Below, in pieces: positions 28,351 through 36,130 of a DNA stretch of 64,000 nucleotides (its first letter is position 1; each line of letters starts with the position of its first letter). The DNA is from Halomonas sp. LBP4. Its GTDB lineage: Bacteria; Pseudomonadota; Gammaproteobacteria; Pseudomonadales; Halomonadaceae. A program made the translations under genes and the position numbers. A model generated the notes under the pieces. The model made no database searches and was not told the origin of the DNA. It saw nothing but the letters and a program-made list of their open reading frames with translations. The DNA lies in NCBI RefSeq assembly GCF_003202205.1, contig NZ_PDOG01000002.1, positions 413,742 through 477,741 on the forward strand. The letters are read 5' to 3'.

Positions 28351-28953
28351 TTAGGGGTTATCCGCACTGGCGCACTCGCAGCAGGCCAACAGGATATGCT
28401 CGCGCCCTGGAGGGAGGGATGCCAGAAACTGTAAGTGACGGGAACCCTGTGCACGCCCACCCATCTCGGCTACGCAGCAATCCCTGGCGCCGCTCTGTGC
28501 GACACGCTGTAGCAGGCCAAGCAGTTGCTGCCGATTTTGCGGTTTCAGAAAGGTGTCGATGCGCTGTCCTTCCAGGTCGTTCTGGCCAACGCCAAAGAGC
28601 TCGGCCGCGGCAAGATTACCCTGAATAACTTTGCCCTCGAAGTCGACGAGAAAGTAGCCAAGGGGGGCGGAATCGTAAAGCTTCCGGTAAAGGCTCAAAT
28701 CCTCGACAAGTGCCCGTTCATTGGCGGCAATCTCCTCGTTCTGCAAGTCAAGCTCCACTTGGTGAACCTGCAATTCATGGAGCAGCTTGAGGGCGTCTTC
28801 CGCGTTGTCGGGGTTGCTGGACAACCGGTGGAGCAGACGCAGGGCGTCAACGCCCACCGACCAGTGACTCGCTGTCGTGCCCGTCTGCAACTGCGCTTCA
28901 GCCTTGTCTCGCAGCTGTGTATAGACGTTAGATTCATTAGTGGTTGTGGGCAT
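28351..28953 (-). CDS. PAS domain protein
   Basis: A 200-residue protein with a predicted coiled coil at about 40-80 (LLHELQVHQVELDLQNEEI) and a PAS domain at about 85-185 (LYDSAPLGYFLVDFEGKVIQGN). It has no output domain, so it probably works with the CheB-CheR-PAS protein immediately downstream. The LxxHQVELxxQNEEL-type block is typical of N-termini of such CheB/CheR-linked PAS proteins. Start chosen at 28953 because GGAG lies 6-7 nt upstream. Confidence 0.82.
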   Translation of the reverse strand: MPTTTNESNVYTQLRDKAEAQLQTGTTASHWSVGVDALRLLHRLSSNPDNAEDALKLLHELQVHQVELDLQNEEIAANERALVEDLSLYRKLYDSAPLGYFLVDFEGKVIQGNLAAAELFGVGQNDLEGQRIDTFLKPQNRQQLLGLLQRVAQSGARDCCVAEMGGRAQGSRHLQFLASLPPGREHILLACCECASADNP

Positions 28954-29474
28954 ACCTGACTCCAAGCTTACTCTCCGGATACAGTTATCATAGTAGCTTA
29001 TCGCGACAGGAATTGGTATGAATGTTTTGGCTATCTTCAGGGATTGGCGCTTAGAGCCTGGTCGTACCGGTTTGACGTGGCTTCGTTCCGACAGTCCGTT
29101 GCGGAATTCCAGAACCTTTTTCTCGACACTCAAAGCAAATATAAGGGAGGACCACTAGCAGAGACGAACTATTCCCCGTCACTTGAAGACACGGCAATGC
29201 AGGTTTCGATGTCCGATGGAGAGATTCTATAATGCCAAGTGACCAGTCAACCGAGGGCAGCCCAGTGTGAGCGGTGTGTGCGCTGGCGTACAGATCATTC
29301 CACGAAATGCTGTCATGATGTAATATAACCCTACCTGCCGTGTATGAGCGTTACCGCAGCACGGCACGAAAGGGATGCCTTTTGCAATCATTTATGAATT
29401 CTGAATAATGCATTTATCGTATTGATAGCATCGTGGGTCAAGTCATGCTCATCCGAGGAGCCCTTGCAAATCCT
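28954..29474. other. Divergent intergenic region with one palindrome and a doubtful small ORF
   Basis: About 520 bp. A 46-codon ORF at 29018-29158 has AGGA 6 nt before its ATG but no recognisable similarity, and I do not call it. TATAAT occurs at 29228-29233 without a convincing -35. The shared palindrome is at 29278-29291. Confidence 0.45.
29278..29291. promoter_or_regulatory. Shared palindrome, site 4 (GTGCGC-TG-GCGTAC)
   Basis: Lies about 190 bp before the EEP-family gene, and about 330 bp before the PAS gene on the other strand. Flanked by TGT on the left and AGA on the right. Confidence 0.5.
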
Positions 29475-30539
29475 ATGAAAATTGTAGTGGTCGTACTGGC
29501 GCTGCTGCTGGTGATTGCTACGGTTCTTCCGCTTCTGCGGTTCGACCAATGGTGGATTCGCGCTTTTGATTTTCCAAGAGCGCAGATTACCATCGCAGGC
29601 ATCGTACTTCTTTCCTTCTATCTCTATCTCTGGGAAATGCATCGCGTCTACGAATTCGTTGTTCTCGGGCTATTGGTGCTGGCCGTGGGATATCAGGTAG
29701 TAAAAATACTTCCATACACGGTGCTGATGCCCAAACAGGTACTGTCGACTGAATCTCGCTTGGACGATGCCAACCTCAGGCTGCTCGTTGCAAACGTACT
29801 GATGGAAAACCGGAAGTCGGAGGCCTTCCTGGATATCGTGCGCGAGTATGATCCAGACGTGGTCTTGACCGTGGAGACAGACCAGTGGTGGGAGGAAGCG
29901 CTCGGGCCACTGGAAGAGAAATATCCGCACACGCTCAAGAACCCACTCGACAACACCTATGGCATGCTCCTGCATAGTCGACTGGAGATGATCGATCCCG
30001 AGGTCCGGTTTATTCTCAAGGACAGCATCCCGTCGATGCACATGCAGGTGGTGTTGCCGTCAGATGACCGGGTCTATATGCATTTCGTTCACCCCGATCC
30101 ACCCAACCCGATGTATGCGAGCGAGACGACGGAACGAGATGCGGAACTGCTGATCGTGGGCCGGGAAGTGGAGAAACGCGATAGGCCAACCATTGTTGCA
30201 GGCGATTTCAACGATGTCGCCTGGTCCTACACCACGAGCCTGTTTCAGAAAACCAGTGGTCTGCTCGACCCGCGCGTCGGGCGGGGTATGTACAACACCT
30301 ACCACGCCAAGAACCTGCTCCTGCGCTGGCCGCTCGATCACGTCTTCCACACCGATCATTTCAAGCTCGTCCGTATGGACAGAGGACCCGCCTGGGGATC
30401 GGATCATTTTCCTATCTTTATCGAACTCAGCCTGGACGCCGGTGCAGAAGCCGAGCAGAAAAAGCCGGATATGAACCGGACGGAAGGGGAGCAGGTAGAT
30501 GAAAAGATCGAAGAGGGTAAGCAGCACCCGGACGATTGA
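29475..30539 (+). CDS. Membrane-anchored endonuclease/exonuclease/phosphatase (EEP) family protein
   Basis: A 354-residue protein. The first about 85 residues form three membrane spans (VVVVLALLLVIATVLPLL; ITIAGIVLLSFYLYLW; EFVVLGLLVLAVGYQV). The rest is an EEP-family catalytic domain: VANVLMENRK with metal-site Asn, VVLTVETDQWW with Glu, VAGDFNDVAW, LDHVF and GSDHFPIF. The substrate cannot be told; EEP members cut DNA, phospholipids or phosphoinositides. The C-terminal tail is charged. Upstream starts at 29433 (GTG) and 29448 (ATG) are possible. Confidence 0.82.
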   Translation: MKIVVVVLALLLVIATVLPLLRFDQWWIRAFDFPRAQITIAGIVLLSFYLYLWEMHRVYEFVVLGLLVLAVGYQVVKILPYTVLMPKQVLSTESRLDDANLRLLVANVLMENRKSEAFLDIVREYDPDVVLTVETDQWWEEALGPLEEKYPHTLKNPLDNTYGMLLHSRLEMIDPEVRFILKDSIPSMHMQVVLPSDDRVYMHFVHPDPPNPMYASETTERDAELLIVGREVEKRDRPTIVAGDFNDVAWSYTTSLFQKTSGLLDPRVGRGMYNTYHAKNLLLRWPLDHVFHTDHFKLVRMDRGPAWGSDHFPIFIELSLDAGAEAEQKKPDMNRTEGEQVDEKIEEGKQHPDD

Positions 30540-30655
30540 GCCTGTCAGCATCGGCCGCCCGGCAGCCACCGCAACGGTACAAGCCGCAAACGGATGCCCA
30601 CCGACACCGGTTCGATGGAGGTGTCGGTTCTCGTGAGAATGAGAAGAACCGAATT

Positions 30656-31024
30656 TCAGCGCGGTGCGCTTCGATCCAGATACGCATCCATCAGCCTGGC
30701 GTTGCGCAGATTGGCCTTGAACGCGACATCGAACACGTCCCCGAGCACCGGGATCGCGCCGACCACGGCATCCAGCGCGACGTTCAGCACCATGCGCGCA
30801 AGCACCTTGGCCGGTACGCCGGCGTGCGCCGCCTGCGCGACGATGTAGAACGACACCCCGGCCGCCGCGAGATCGCCGACCCCCGGCACTAGCCCGATGA
30901 GCCCGTCGACCCCGACGCGGAAACCGCCGGGCAGACGGACCGAACTGTCCATCAGTCGCGCGAGCCGATGCACGCGGGTGCGAGCGTCGGTGGGCCGGCG
31001 CTGCGGCGCGTCAGCTGGTGACAT
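30656..31024 (-). CDS. DUF4112 family membrane protein
   Basis: A 122-residue protein with the DUF4112 pattern (LARLMDSSVRLPGG, VGVDGLIGLVPGVGD, GAIPVLGDVFDVAFKAN). Two hydrophobic segments are visible. The role is unknown. It follows the YqaE gene by about 27 bp on the same strand. ATG 31024 chosen; a TTG at 31042 would add six residues. It converges on the EEP gene. Confidence 0.85.
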   Translation of the reverse strand: MSPADAPQRRPTDARTRVHRLARLMDSSVRLPGGFRVGVDGLIGLVPGVGDLAAAGVSFYIVAQAAHAGVPAKVLARMVLNVALDAVVGAIPVLGDVFDVAFKANLRNARLMDAYLDRSAPR

Positions 31025-31051
31025 CGCGGCGCGATTGCGCAAACGCCGTGT

Positions 31052-31210
31052 TCATCGCCTGGCGATGATCCACACGGCGTGAACGATGCCGGGAACATAG
31101 CCGAGCAGCGTAAGCAGAATGTTGATCCAGAAATACTTGCCGATGCCTTCCTGCAGGAAGACGCCGAGCGGCGGCAGGAAGATCGCGATGATGATGCGTA
31201 ACAGGTCCAA
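31052..31210 (-). CDS. YqaE/Pmp3 family small membrane protein
   Basis: A 52-residue protein with two membrane spans and the family block IIIAIFLPPLGVFLQEGIGK followed by FWINILLTLLGYVPGIVHAVWII. Pmp3/YqaE proteins are hydrophobic stress proteins linked to membrane potential and salt stress. The start is TTG at 31210, with GGAG 8 nt upstream. It precedes the DUF4112 gene in an apparent two-gene operon. The Crp-like remnant begins just 23 bp upstream. Confidence 0.85.
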   Translation of the reverse strand: MDLLRIIIAIFLPPLGVFLQEGIGKYFWINILLTLLGYVPGIVHAVWIIARR

Positions 31211-31232
31211 TGGCTGTGCTCCAGGGATTGTC

Positions 31233-31354
31233 TCGCTACCACCGTGTGGACATCACGGTGCTGGACCGGGCGGGGCTGCTCGAGGCCTCCTGCGGCTGTT
31301 ATGCCTCCGATCGGCGCATCTACCGTCAGGTCCTCATCGAAGGGGAGGCACCAT
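31233..31354 (+). pseudogene. C-terminal remnant of a third Crp/Fnr-like regulator
   Basis: Forty codons reading RYHRVDITVLDRAGLLEASC and on to RRIYRQVLIEGEAP then a stop, nearly identical to the end of the gene at 22973-23695; DNA similarity covers about 122 bp at roughly 90 percent by eye. No upstream part is present. Confidence 0.85.
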
Positions 31355-31360
31355 GAAATC

Positions 31361-31392
31361 GGCGGGTGCGCCCTGGGAAGGGCGCACCCGCC
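31361..31392. terminator. Bidirectional terminator hairpin
   Basis: A perfect 13-bp GC-rich stem (31361-31373 with 31380-31392) and a 6-nt loop, between the Crp-like remnant and the converging small gene at 31399. Confidence 0.7.
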
Positions 31393-31398
31393 GGGATG

Positions 31399-31644
31399 TC
31401 ATGACGGCATCTTGGGGACGATCGCGTTGATATCCTGGCTCATCAGATCATCGTCGCCTGCGGCGGCGCGCCTGGCAGGCTCGTCGAGCTCCTCGTCGGG
31501 AAGTGTCGCAAGTGGTGCTTCGGGCAAGCGTTCCGGCTTGAAGGGATAGCCGTGCTGCTGTTCGCCTGGCTCGCGGTCGGGCAGGCGCGTGAATTTCTTG
31601 AATGCAGTCGTGGGAAGGGTGGTGTGCTGGATGGGGGATGGCAT
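31399..31644 (-). CDS. Small hypothetical protein with broken copies nearby
   Basis: An 81-residue hydrophilic, Pro- and charge-rich protein (FKKFTRLPDREPG; LPDEELDEPARRAAAGDDDLMSQDIN) that I do not recognise. GAGG lies 7 nt before the ATG. Parts of a second copy are at 20003-20102 and 23696-23724, and the protein sequence of the former is conserved, which supports it as a real gene. The palindrome at 31728-31741 lies about 90 bp upstream. It converges on a truncated Crp-like gene, as the second copy did at 23.7 kb. Confidence 0.6.
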   Translation of the reverse strand: MPSPIQHTTLPTTAFKKFTRLPDREPGEQQHGYPFKPERLPEAPLATLPDEELDEPARRAAAGDDDLMSQDINAIVPKMPS

Positions 31645-31993
31645 GGCGACCTCGTGTCACTGTCCGGCCTTCACGATGTCGTGAAGCATCGGTAGCACGA
31701 CTCTGGCGGAACGGCAGGCCGCCGTCGGTGCGCTAACGCACTGATGCCATCCATGCAGCCACCTCGAGTGCCCCTCGATCCCCCGCCGGCCGCCCCCCAT
31801 TCCATTCGCATGACGCTTTTCCGGCCGGGGGTGGTCAATACCCCAGTGTTCTGGTCTAGAATGAGGGCTCGGGTCGATCGTGGCGAAAGACGCAAGGGTC
31901 GACCCTCAGGTGTATCGCCCCGTGCGGAGCGCGCGAGCGGCGGTACCTGGTAAATCGCAGGGGGAGCCCCTGCCAGTCACAGTGGTAGACACG
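31645..31993. other. Intergenic region before nadA
   Basis: About 350 bp, no gene supported. Contains the palindrome at 31728-31741; TAGAAT at 31857-31862 could be a -10 element for nadA, but no convincing -35 is seen. Marks the right end of the less GC-rich stretch. Confidence 0.45.
31728..31741. promoter_or_regulatory. Shared palindrome, site 5 (GTGCGC-TA-ACGCAC)
   Basis: Near-perfect inverted repeat, about 90 bp before the 81-residue hypothetical gene on the minus strand. Confidence 0.5.
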
Positions 31994-33022
31994 ATGACGA
32001 TCATGACTTCCCGTGTCGAGGTGCGCGAGCACCTGGCACGCGCCTACTGCCCCACCCGGATTCCCGCCGAGGACGAGGCCCGCGTCGACGAGATCAAGCG
32101 ACTCCTCGAGGCCAACAACGCCGTCCTGGTGGCGCACTACTACACCGACGATGCCATCCAGCAGTTGGCCGAGGAGACCGGCGGCTGCGTGGCCGATTCC
32201 CTCGAGATGGCCCGCTTCGGCGCCCGCCACGAGGCCGAGACCCTGGTGGTGGCCGGGGTGCGCTTCATGGGCGAGACGGCCAAGATCCTCTCGCCGGAGA
32301 AGCGCGTGCTGATGCCGACCCTGGAGGCGACCTGCTCGCTGGACCTGGGCTGCCCGGCCGACGAGTTCAGTGCCTTCTGCGATGCGCATCCCGACCGCAC
32401 CGTGGTGGTCTATGCCAACACCTCGGCGGCGGTGAAGGCCCGCGCCGACTGGGTGGTGACCTCGTCCATCGCCGTGGAGGTGATCGAGCACCTGCAGGCC
32501 CGCGGCGAGAAGATCCTCTGGGCCCCGGACAAGCACCTGGGTGGCTACATCCAGAAGCAGACCGGTGCCGACATGCTGCTGTGGGATGGCGCCTGCATCG
32601 TCCACGAGGAGTTCAAGGCCAAGGGCGTCGAGGACCTCAAGGCGCTCTACCCGGAGGCGGCGGTGCTGGTGCATCCGGAGTCGCCGGCCCCAGTGGTCGA
32701 GCTGGCCGACGTGGCGGGTTCCACCTCGCAGCTGATCAAGGCGGCGAAGGAGTTGCCCAACGACAAGCTGATCGTGGCCACCGACCGCGGCATCTTCTTC
32801 AAGATGCAGCAGGCGGTGCCGGGCAAGTCCCTGTTCGAGGCCCCGACGGCCGGCAACGGCGCGACCTGCAAGAGCTGCGCGCACTGCCCGTGGATGGCGA
32901 TGAACGCCCTGGACAACCTGGCCGGCGCCCTGCGCCATGGCAGCGGCGAGATCTTCGTCGACGCCGAATTGCGCCGGGCCGCGCTCAAGCCGCTGGAGCG
33001 GATGCTGAATTTCCAGCGCTAG
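31994..33022 (+). CDS. nadA: Quinolinate synthase
   Basis: A 342-residue [4Fe-4S] enzyme that condenses iminoaspartate and dihydroxyacetone phosphate to quinolinate in NAD synthesis. Substrate and cluster motifs: [41 protein letters not shown], and [11 protein letters not shown], with the three conserved cluster cysteines. Start MTIMTSR at 31994; 32003 is an alternative. The partner nadC lies at 41765, not in the same operon. Confidence 0.95.
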   Translation: MTIMTSRVEVREHLARAYCPTRIPAEDEARVDEIKRLLEANNAVLVAHYYTDDAIQQLAEETGGCVADSLEMARFGARHEAETLVVAGVRFMGETAKILSPEKRVLMPTLEATCSLDLGCPADEFSAFCDAHPDRTVVVYANTSAAVKARADWVVTSSIAVEVIEHLQARGEKILWAPDKHLGGYIQKQTGADMLLWDGACIVHEEFKAKGVEDLKALYPEAAVLVHPESPAPVVELADVAGSTSQLIKAAKELPNDKLIVATDRGIFFKMQQAVPGKSLFEAPTAGNGATCKSCAHCPWMAMNALDNLAGALRHGSGEIFVDAELRRAALKPLERMLNFQR

Positions 33023-33064
33023 GCTTCGCCTAGCGCTGGAGCTGGAAGAGCGGCGCTTCGCGCC
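33013..33064. repeat. REP-like pair of hairpins overlapping the nadA end
   Basis: First hairpin 12 bp (33013-33024 with 33028-33039) with loop TTC, overlapping the nadA stop codon; second GGCGC-TTC-GCGCC at 33052-33064. Both have the same TTC loop. The intervening GAGCTGGAAG also occurs at 59371-59380. Probably also acts as the nadA terminator. Confidence 0.5.
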
Positions 33065-33139
33065 TGGAAACCTGAAGCCGGAAGATCAACCCTTGATGCC
33101 AGCGCTGGTGGCAAGATGATGCCTTCCAGCTTCCAGCTG

Positions 33140-34603
33140 TCAGAACTTCTCCATCGTCTCCCGATAGCCGAGGAAGTCCTTGCGGCGCTGCTCGATGCGG
33201 CTGGCGGCGGTGGTGTCGCCTTCGCGTTCGGCGACCCCCTTGGCCACGTCGAGCTGGCGGATGGCGCTGTCGATGCGGCCGGTGAGCTGCATCTGCTCGG
33301 CCCGGGCCAGGTGGCCCCAGGCCTCGCGATCGCTGCGTCCGGCGGCCTCGGCCAGCAGGGTAAACACCTGGGGATCCTCGGGGCGGCGCTCGGAGAGCTC
33401 CCGCAGCACCTGCCAGGCCTCGTCGGGGTCGCGTTGCAGCAGCGCCTCGCCGAGCAGCCGGGTGGTGGGCACATGGCCGGGCATCAGCCGCAACTGGCGA
33501 CGGCTGCGCTCGATGGTGTCGTCGTAGCGGCCGGCCTCGAACGCCACCTCGGTGGCCGAGGCGGGCAGCAGCGCCAGGTCGGGAAACTCCCGGGCCAGGG
33601 CGTCGAGGTCGCGCAGGGCCGCATCGGTATTGCCGCGCTCGGCGTCGATCAGCGCCGCCAGGTAGCGCCGGGCAGCCTCGGGCGCGTCTCCCTGGGCCAG
33701 GCGGGTGGCGGCCTGCCGCGGGTCGCGGCGGTGAATCGCCAACAATGCCCTGGCCCTGACCAGCGAGTACTGAAGGTCCTCGTCGCGAGGGCTGTCGAGC
33801 CGGAGCTGGCTGGCACGATCCTGGGTGTCGCTGAGGCGGGACTCGGTCACCGGGTGGGTCAGCAGGAACTCCGGCGGGTTGCCGCCCTGCAGGCTGGCCA
33901 TGCGCTGCATGGCGCGGAACATGCGTACCATGGCCTGGGGGTCGTAGCCGGCCTGGGCCATGGCCTGGAGGCCGATGCGGTCGGCCTCCTGTTCGAAGCG
34001 GCGGGAGTAGGCGAGCTGGTCCTGAATGAAGGCCGCCTGGGAACCCATGGCCACGCCGATGCCGGCATCGCCACCGCCACCGGCGGCGATTAGCATGCCG
34101 GCCAGCATGGCGGCCATGGTGGGGATCTGGGTCTGCTCGGCGCGGGCCAGGCTCCGGGCATAGTGGCGCTGTGAGAGGTGGCCGAGTTCGTGGGCGAGTA
34201 CCGAGACCAGGGCGGCCTCCTCGTCGGCGAAGGCGAACAGGCCGGCGTTCACGCCGATCACGCCGCCCGGCACGGCAAAGGCGTTGAGCATGCGGCTCTC
34301 GACCAGAGTGACGAGGGTGTCGGTGTCGACCAGGTCGCTGTGGGGCAGTAGCCGGGTGACCAGCGATTCCACGTATTCCTGGGCGATGGGGTCATCCCAG
34401 CCGGGCGCGCGGGCTCGGAACTGCCTGAGCCAGGCGCGGCCCAGGCGTGCCTCCTCGCCGCTGACCGCCTGGCTGCCGCTGCTGGTCAGGCTGGGCAGGC
34501 CGTAGTCGTCACTCGCCCGGCTGTCGATCCACTGGGCGGCAGTGGGCTGGGCAAGCGCCAGGCTCAGCAAGGCGGCGAGGCAGGTTGTGGCGATCCGGGG
34601 CAT
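33140..34603 (-). CDS. bepA: Periplasmic M48 metalloprotease/chaperone with TPR domain (BepA-like)
   Basis: A 487-residue protein, the same length as E. coli BepA, which degrades or assists misassembled outer-membrane proteins such as LptD. Signal peptide (LAALLSLALAQPTAA), M48 domain with zinc motif LAHELGHLSQRH and downstream Glu region in RRFEQEADRIG, and C-terminal TPR-type repeats about residues 290-480. GAGAGG lies 6 nt before ATG 34603. Single gene. Confidence 0.88.
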   Translation of the reverse strand: MPRIATTCLAALLSLALAQPTAAQWIDSRASDDYGLPSLTSSGSQAVSGEEARLGRAWLRQFRARAPGWDDPIAQEYVESLVTRLLPHSDLVDTDTLVTLVESRMLNAFAVPGGVIGVNAGLFAFADEEAALVSVLAHELGHLSQRHYARSLARAEQTQIPTMAAMLAGMLIAAGGGGDAGIGVAMGSQAAFIQDQLAYSRRFEQEADRIGLQAMAQAGYDPQAMVRMFRAMQRMASLQGGNPPEFLLTHPVTESRLSDTQDRASQLRLDSPRDEDLQYSLVRARALLAIHRRDPRQAATRLAQGDAPEAARRYLAALIDAERGNTDAALRDLDALAREFPDLALLPASATEVAFEAGRYDDTIERSRRQLRLMPGHVPTTRLLGEALLQRDPDEAWQVLRELSERRPEDPQVFTLLAEAAGRSDREAWGHLARAEQMQLTGRIDSAIRQLDVAKGVAEREGDTTAASRIEQRRKDFLGYRETMEKF

Positions 34604-34754
34604 GGCCATCCTCTCTTCCGGCAGGGCAGGCGGCGGGAGTTACCCTCCGACATTGATTCGGCCCGTAAAGTGCCTTTAAATCTCAAGGGTTTCATGTCGA
34701 GCGGCTCCTGCCTGGCGGCCGACATGCCCTGAATGCATTCTCCCGGGAGACAAC

Positions 34755-35003
34755 ATGGCTGTGCAACCTGATGACGTGCTCGACGCCCGCGGTCTTCCCT
34801 GCCCCCTGCCCCTGCTCAAGGCCAAGCAGGCGTTGGCGCGCCTCGAGCCTGGCCAGCTGCTCGAGGTGATGGCCACCGATGCCGGTTCCTGGCGTGACTT
34901 CGAGACCTTCATCGAGCAGAGCATCCACGAGATGCCGGCCAGGGAGGAGCGTGGCCCGGTCTTCCATTACTGGATTCGCAAGGGCGGAGAGCCCGGCTCA
35001 TGA
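34755..35003 (+). CDS. TusA-family sulfur carrier protein
   Basis: An 82-residue SirA/TusA-like protein with the sulfur-accepting Cys in LDARGLPCPLPLLKAKQAL. Family members pass persulfide sulfur to tRNA thiolation and other pathways. The stop overlaps the next start by 4 bp. This subtype next to an AI-2E transporter gene is common in gammaproteobacteria, so it may not be the TusA of tRNA thiolation. Confidence 0.88.
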   Translation: MAVQPDDVLDARGLPCPLPLLKAKQALARLEPGQLLEVMATDAGSWRDFETFIEQSIHEMPAREERGPVFHYWIRKGGEPGS

Positions 35004-36100
35004 GCCTGCGCGCCGTCTTCAAGAGCTGGATCGACCACTACTTCTCCGACGAGGAGGCGGTGATCCTGCTGGTGGTGCTGGTGCTGGGCTTCGCCGCGGT
35101 GATCTGGTTCGGGCGCATGCTGGCGCCCTTCTTCATCGCCCTGGTGATCGCCTTCCTGCTGCAGGGGGCGGTGTCGGCCCTGACCCGGCGCCATGTGCCG
35201 CATCTGCTGGCGGTGACCCTGGTGTTTCTCGGCTTCATCGGCGTGTTGCTGGCGATGGCCTTCATCCTGATGCCGCTGATCTGGAACCAGCTTGTCAGCC
35301 TGGTGCAGGAGGCGCCGCGCATGTTCGCCAGCGGCCAGCAGCTGCTCGACGACCTCCAGGAGCGCTACCCCAACCTGGTGACCCCCGACCAGATCCAGAA
35401 CTGGATCGGCGTGGCCGGGCGCGAGATGACCCAGTTCGGGCAGCGGGCGCTGACGCTGTCGCTGGCCTCGCTGGGCAATGTCATCGCCCTGATCGTCTAC
35501 TTGATCCTGGTGCCGATCCTGGTGTTCTTCATGCTCAAGGATCGCGAGAAGCTGGTGGCCTTCATGGTGTCGCTGCTGCCTCAGAAGCGCACCCTGATGA
35601 CGCGGATCTGGCAGGAGATGGACGACCAGATCGCCAACTATGTGCGCGGCAAGTTCGTCGAGATCATCATCGTCGGCACCGTGGCCTTCCTGACCTTCGC
35701 CTTCTTCGGCCTGCCCTATTCGGCGCTGCTGGCGGTGCTGGTGGGCTTCTCGGTGCTGGTGCCCTACATCGGCGCCGCGGTGGCCACCCTGCCGGTGGCG
35801 GCGGTGGCCGGCTTTCACTTCGGCATGACCGACGAGTTCCTCTACGTGGTGCTCGCCTACGGCGTCATCCAGGCGCTGGACGGCAACGTCCTGTCGCCGA
35901 TCCTGTTCTCCGAGGCGGTCAACATACACCCGGTGTCGATCATCCTGGCGATACTCTTCTTCGGCGGAATCTGGGGCTTCTGGGGGGTCTTCTTCGCCAT
36001 TCCGCTGGCGACCCTGCTCAAGGCGCTCGTCTACGCCTGGCCCCGGGGCATCAAGAAGCGGCAGAAGAACGAGGCGGTGGAGTCCCTGGTCAAGGAGTGA
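35000..36100 (+). CDS. AI-2E family transporter (PerM-like)
   Basis: A 366-residue inner-membrane protein with about eight spans. Family blocks: VYLILVPILVFFMLKDREKL, PYIGAAVATLPV, and IQALDGNVLSPILFSEAVNIHPV. Members include the AI-2 exporter TqsA and Na+/H+-type transporters, so the substrate is open. Overlaps the tusA-like gene by 4 bp. A remnant of a different subfamily member lies at 25363. Confidence 0.88.
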   Translation: MSLRAVFKSWIDHYFSDEEAVILLVVLVLGFAAVIWFGRMLAPFFIALVIAFLLQGAVSALTRRHVPHLLAVTLVFLGFIGVLLAMAFILMPLIWNQLVSLVQEAPRMFASGQQLLDDLQERYPNLVTPDQIQNWIGVAGREMTQFGQRALTLSLASLGNVIALIVYLILVPILVFFMLKDREKLVAFMVSLLPQKRTLMTRIWQEMDDQIANYVRGKFVEIIIVGTVAFLTFAFFGLPYSALLAVLVGFSVLVPYIGAAVATLPVAAVAGFHFGMTDEFLYVVLAYGVIQALDGNVLSPILFSEAVNIHPVSIILAILFFGGIWGFWGVFFAIPLATLLKALVYAWPRGIKKRQKNEAVESLVKE

Positions 36101-36130
36101 GGGCCACCGCCCACGCACCGGGCGGAAGAG

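Noticed and set aside
29018..29158. 46-codon ORF with a fair ribosome site
   Set aside because: No similarity or conservation I can recognise; composition not clearly coding. Left as part of the intergenic note.
31361..31392. GTGCGC...GCGCAC inside an inverted repeat, resembling the shared palindrome
   Set aside because: It is part of a 13-bp GC-rich terminator stem with a 6-nt loop between converging genes; spacing and position do not fit the operator sites.
25363..36100. AI-2E remnant as a duplicate of the intact transporter at 35000-36100
   Set aside because: The C-terminal sequences differ strongly (LTPKIMANLSGLHP versus LSPILFSEAVNIHP), so they are different subfamilies.
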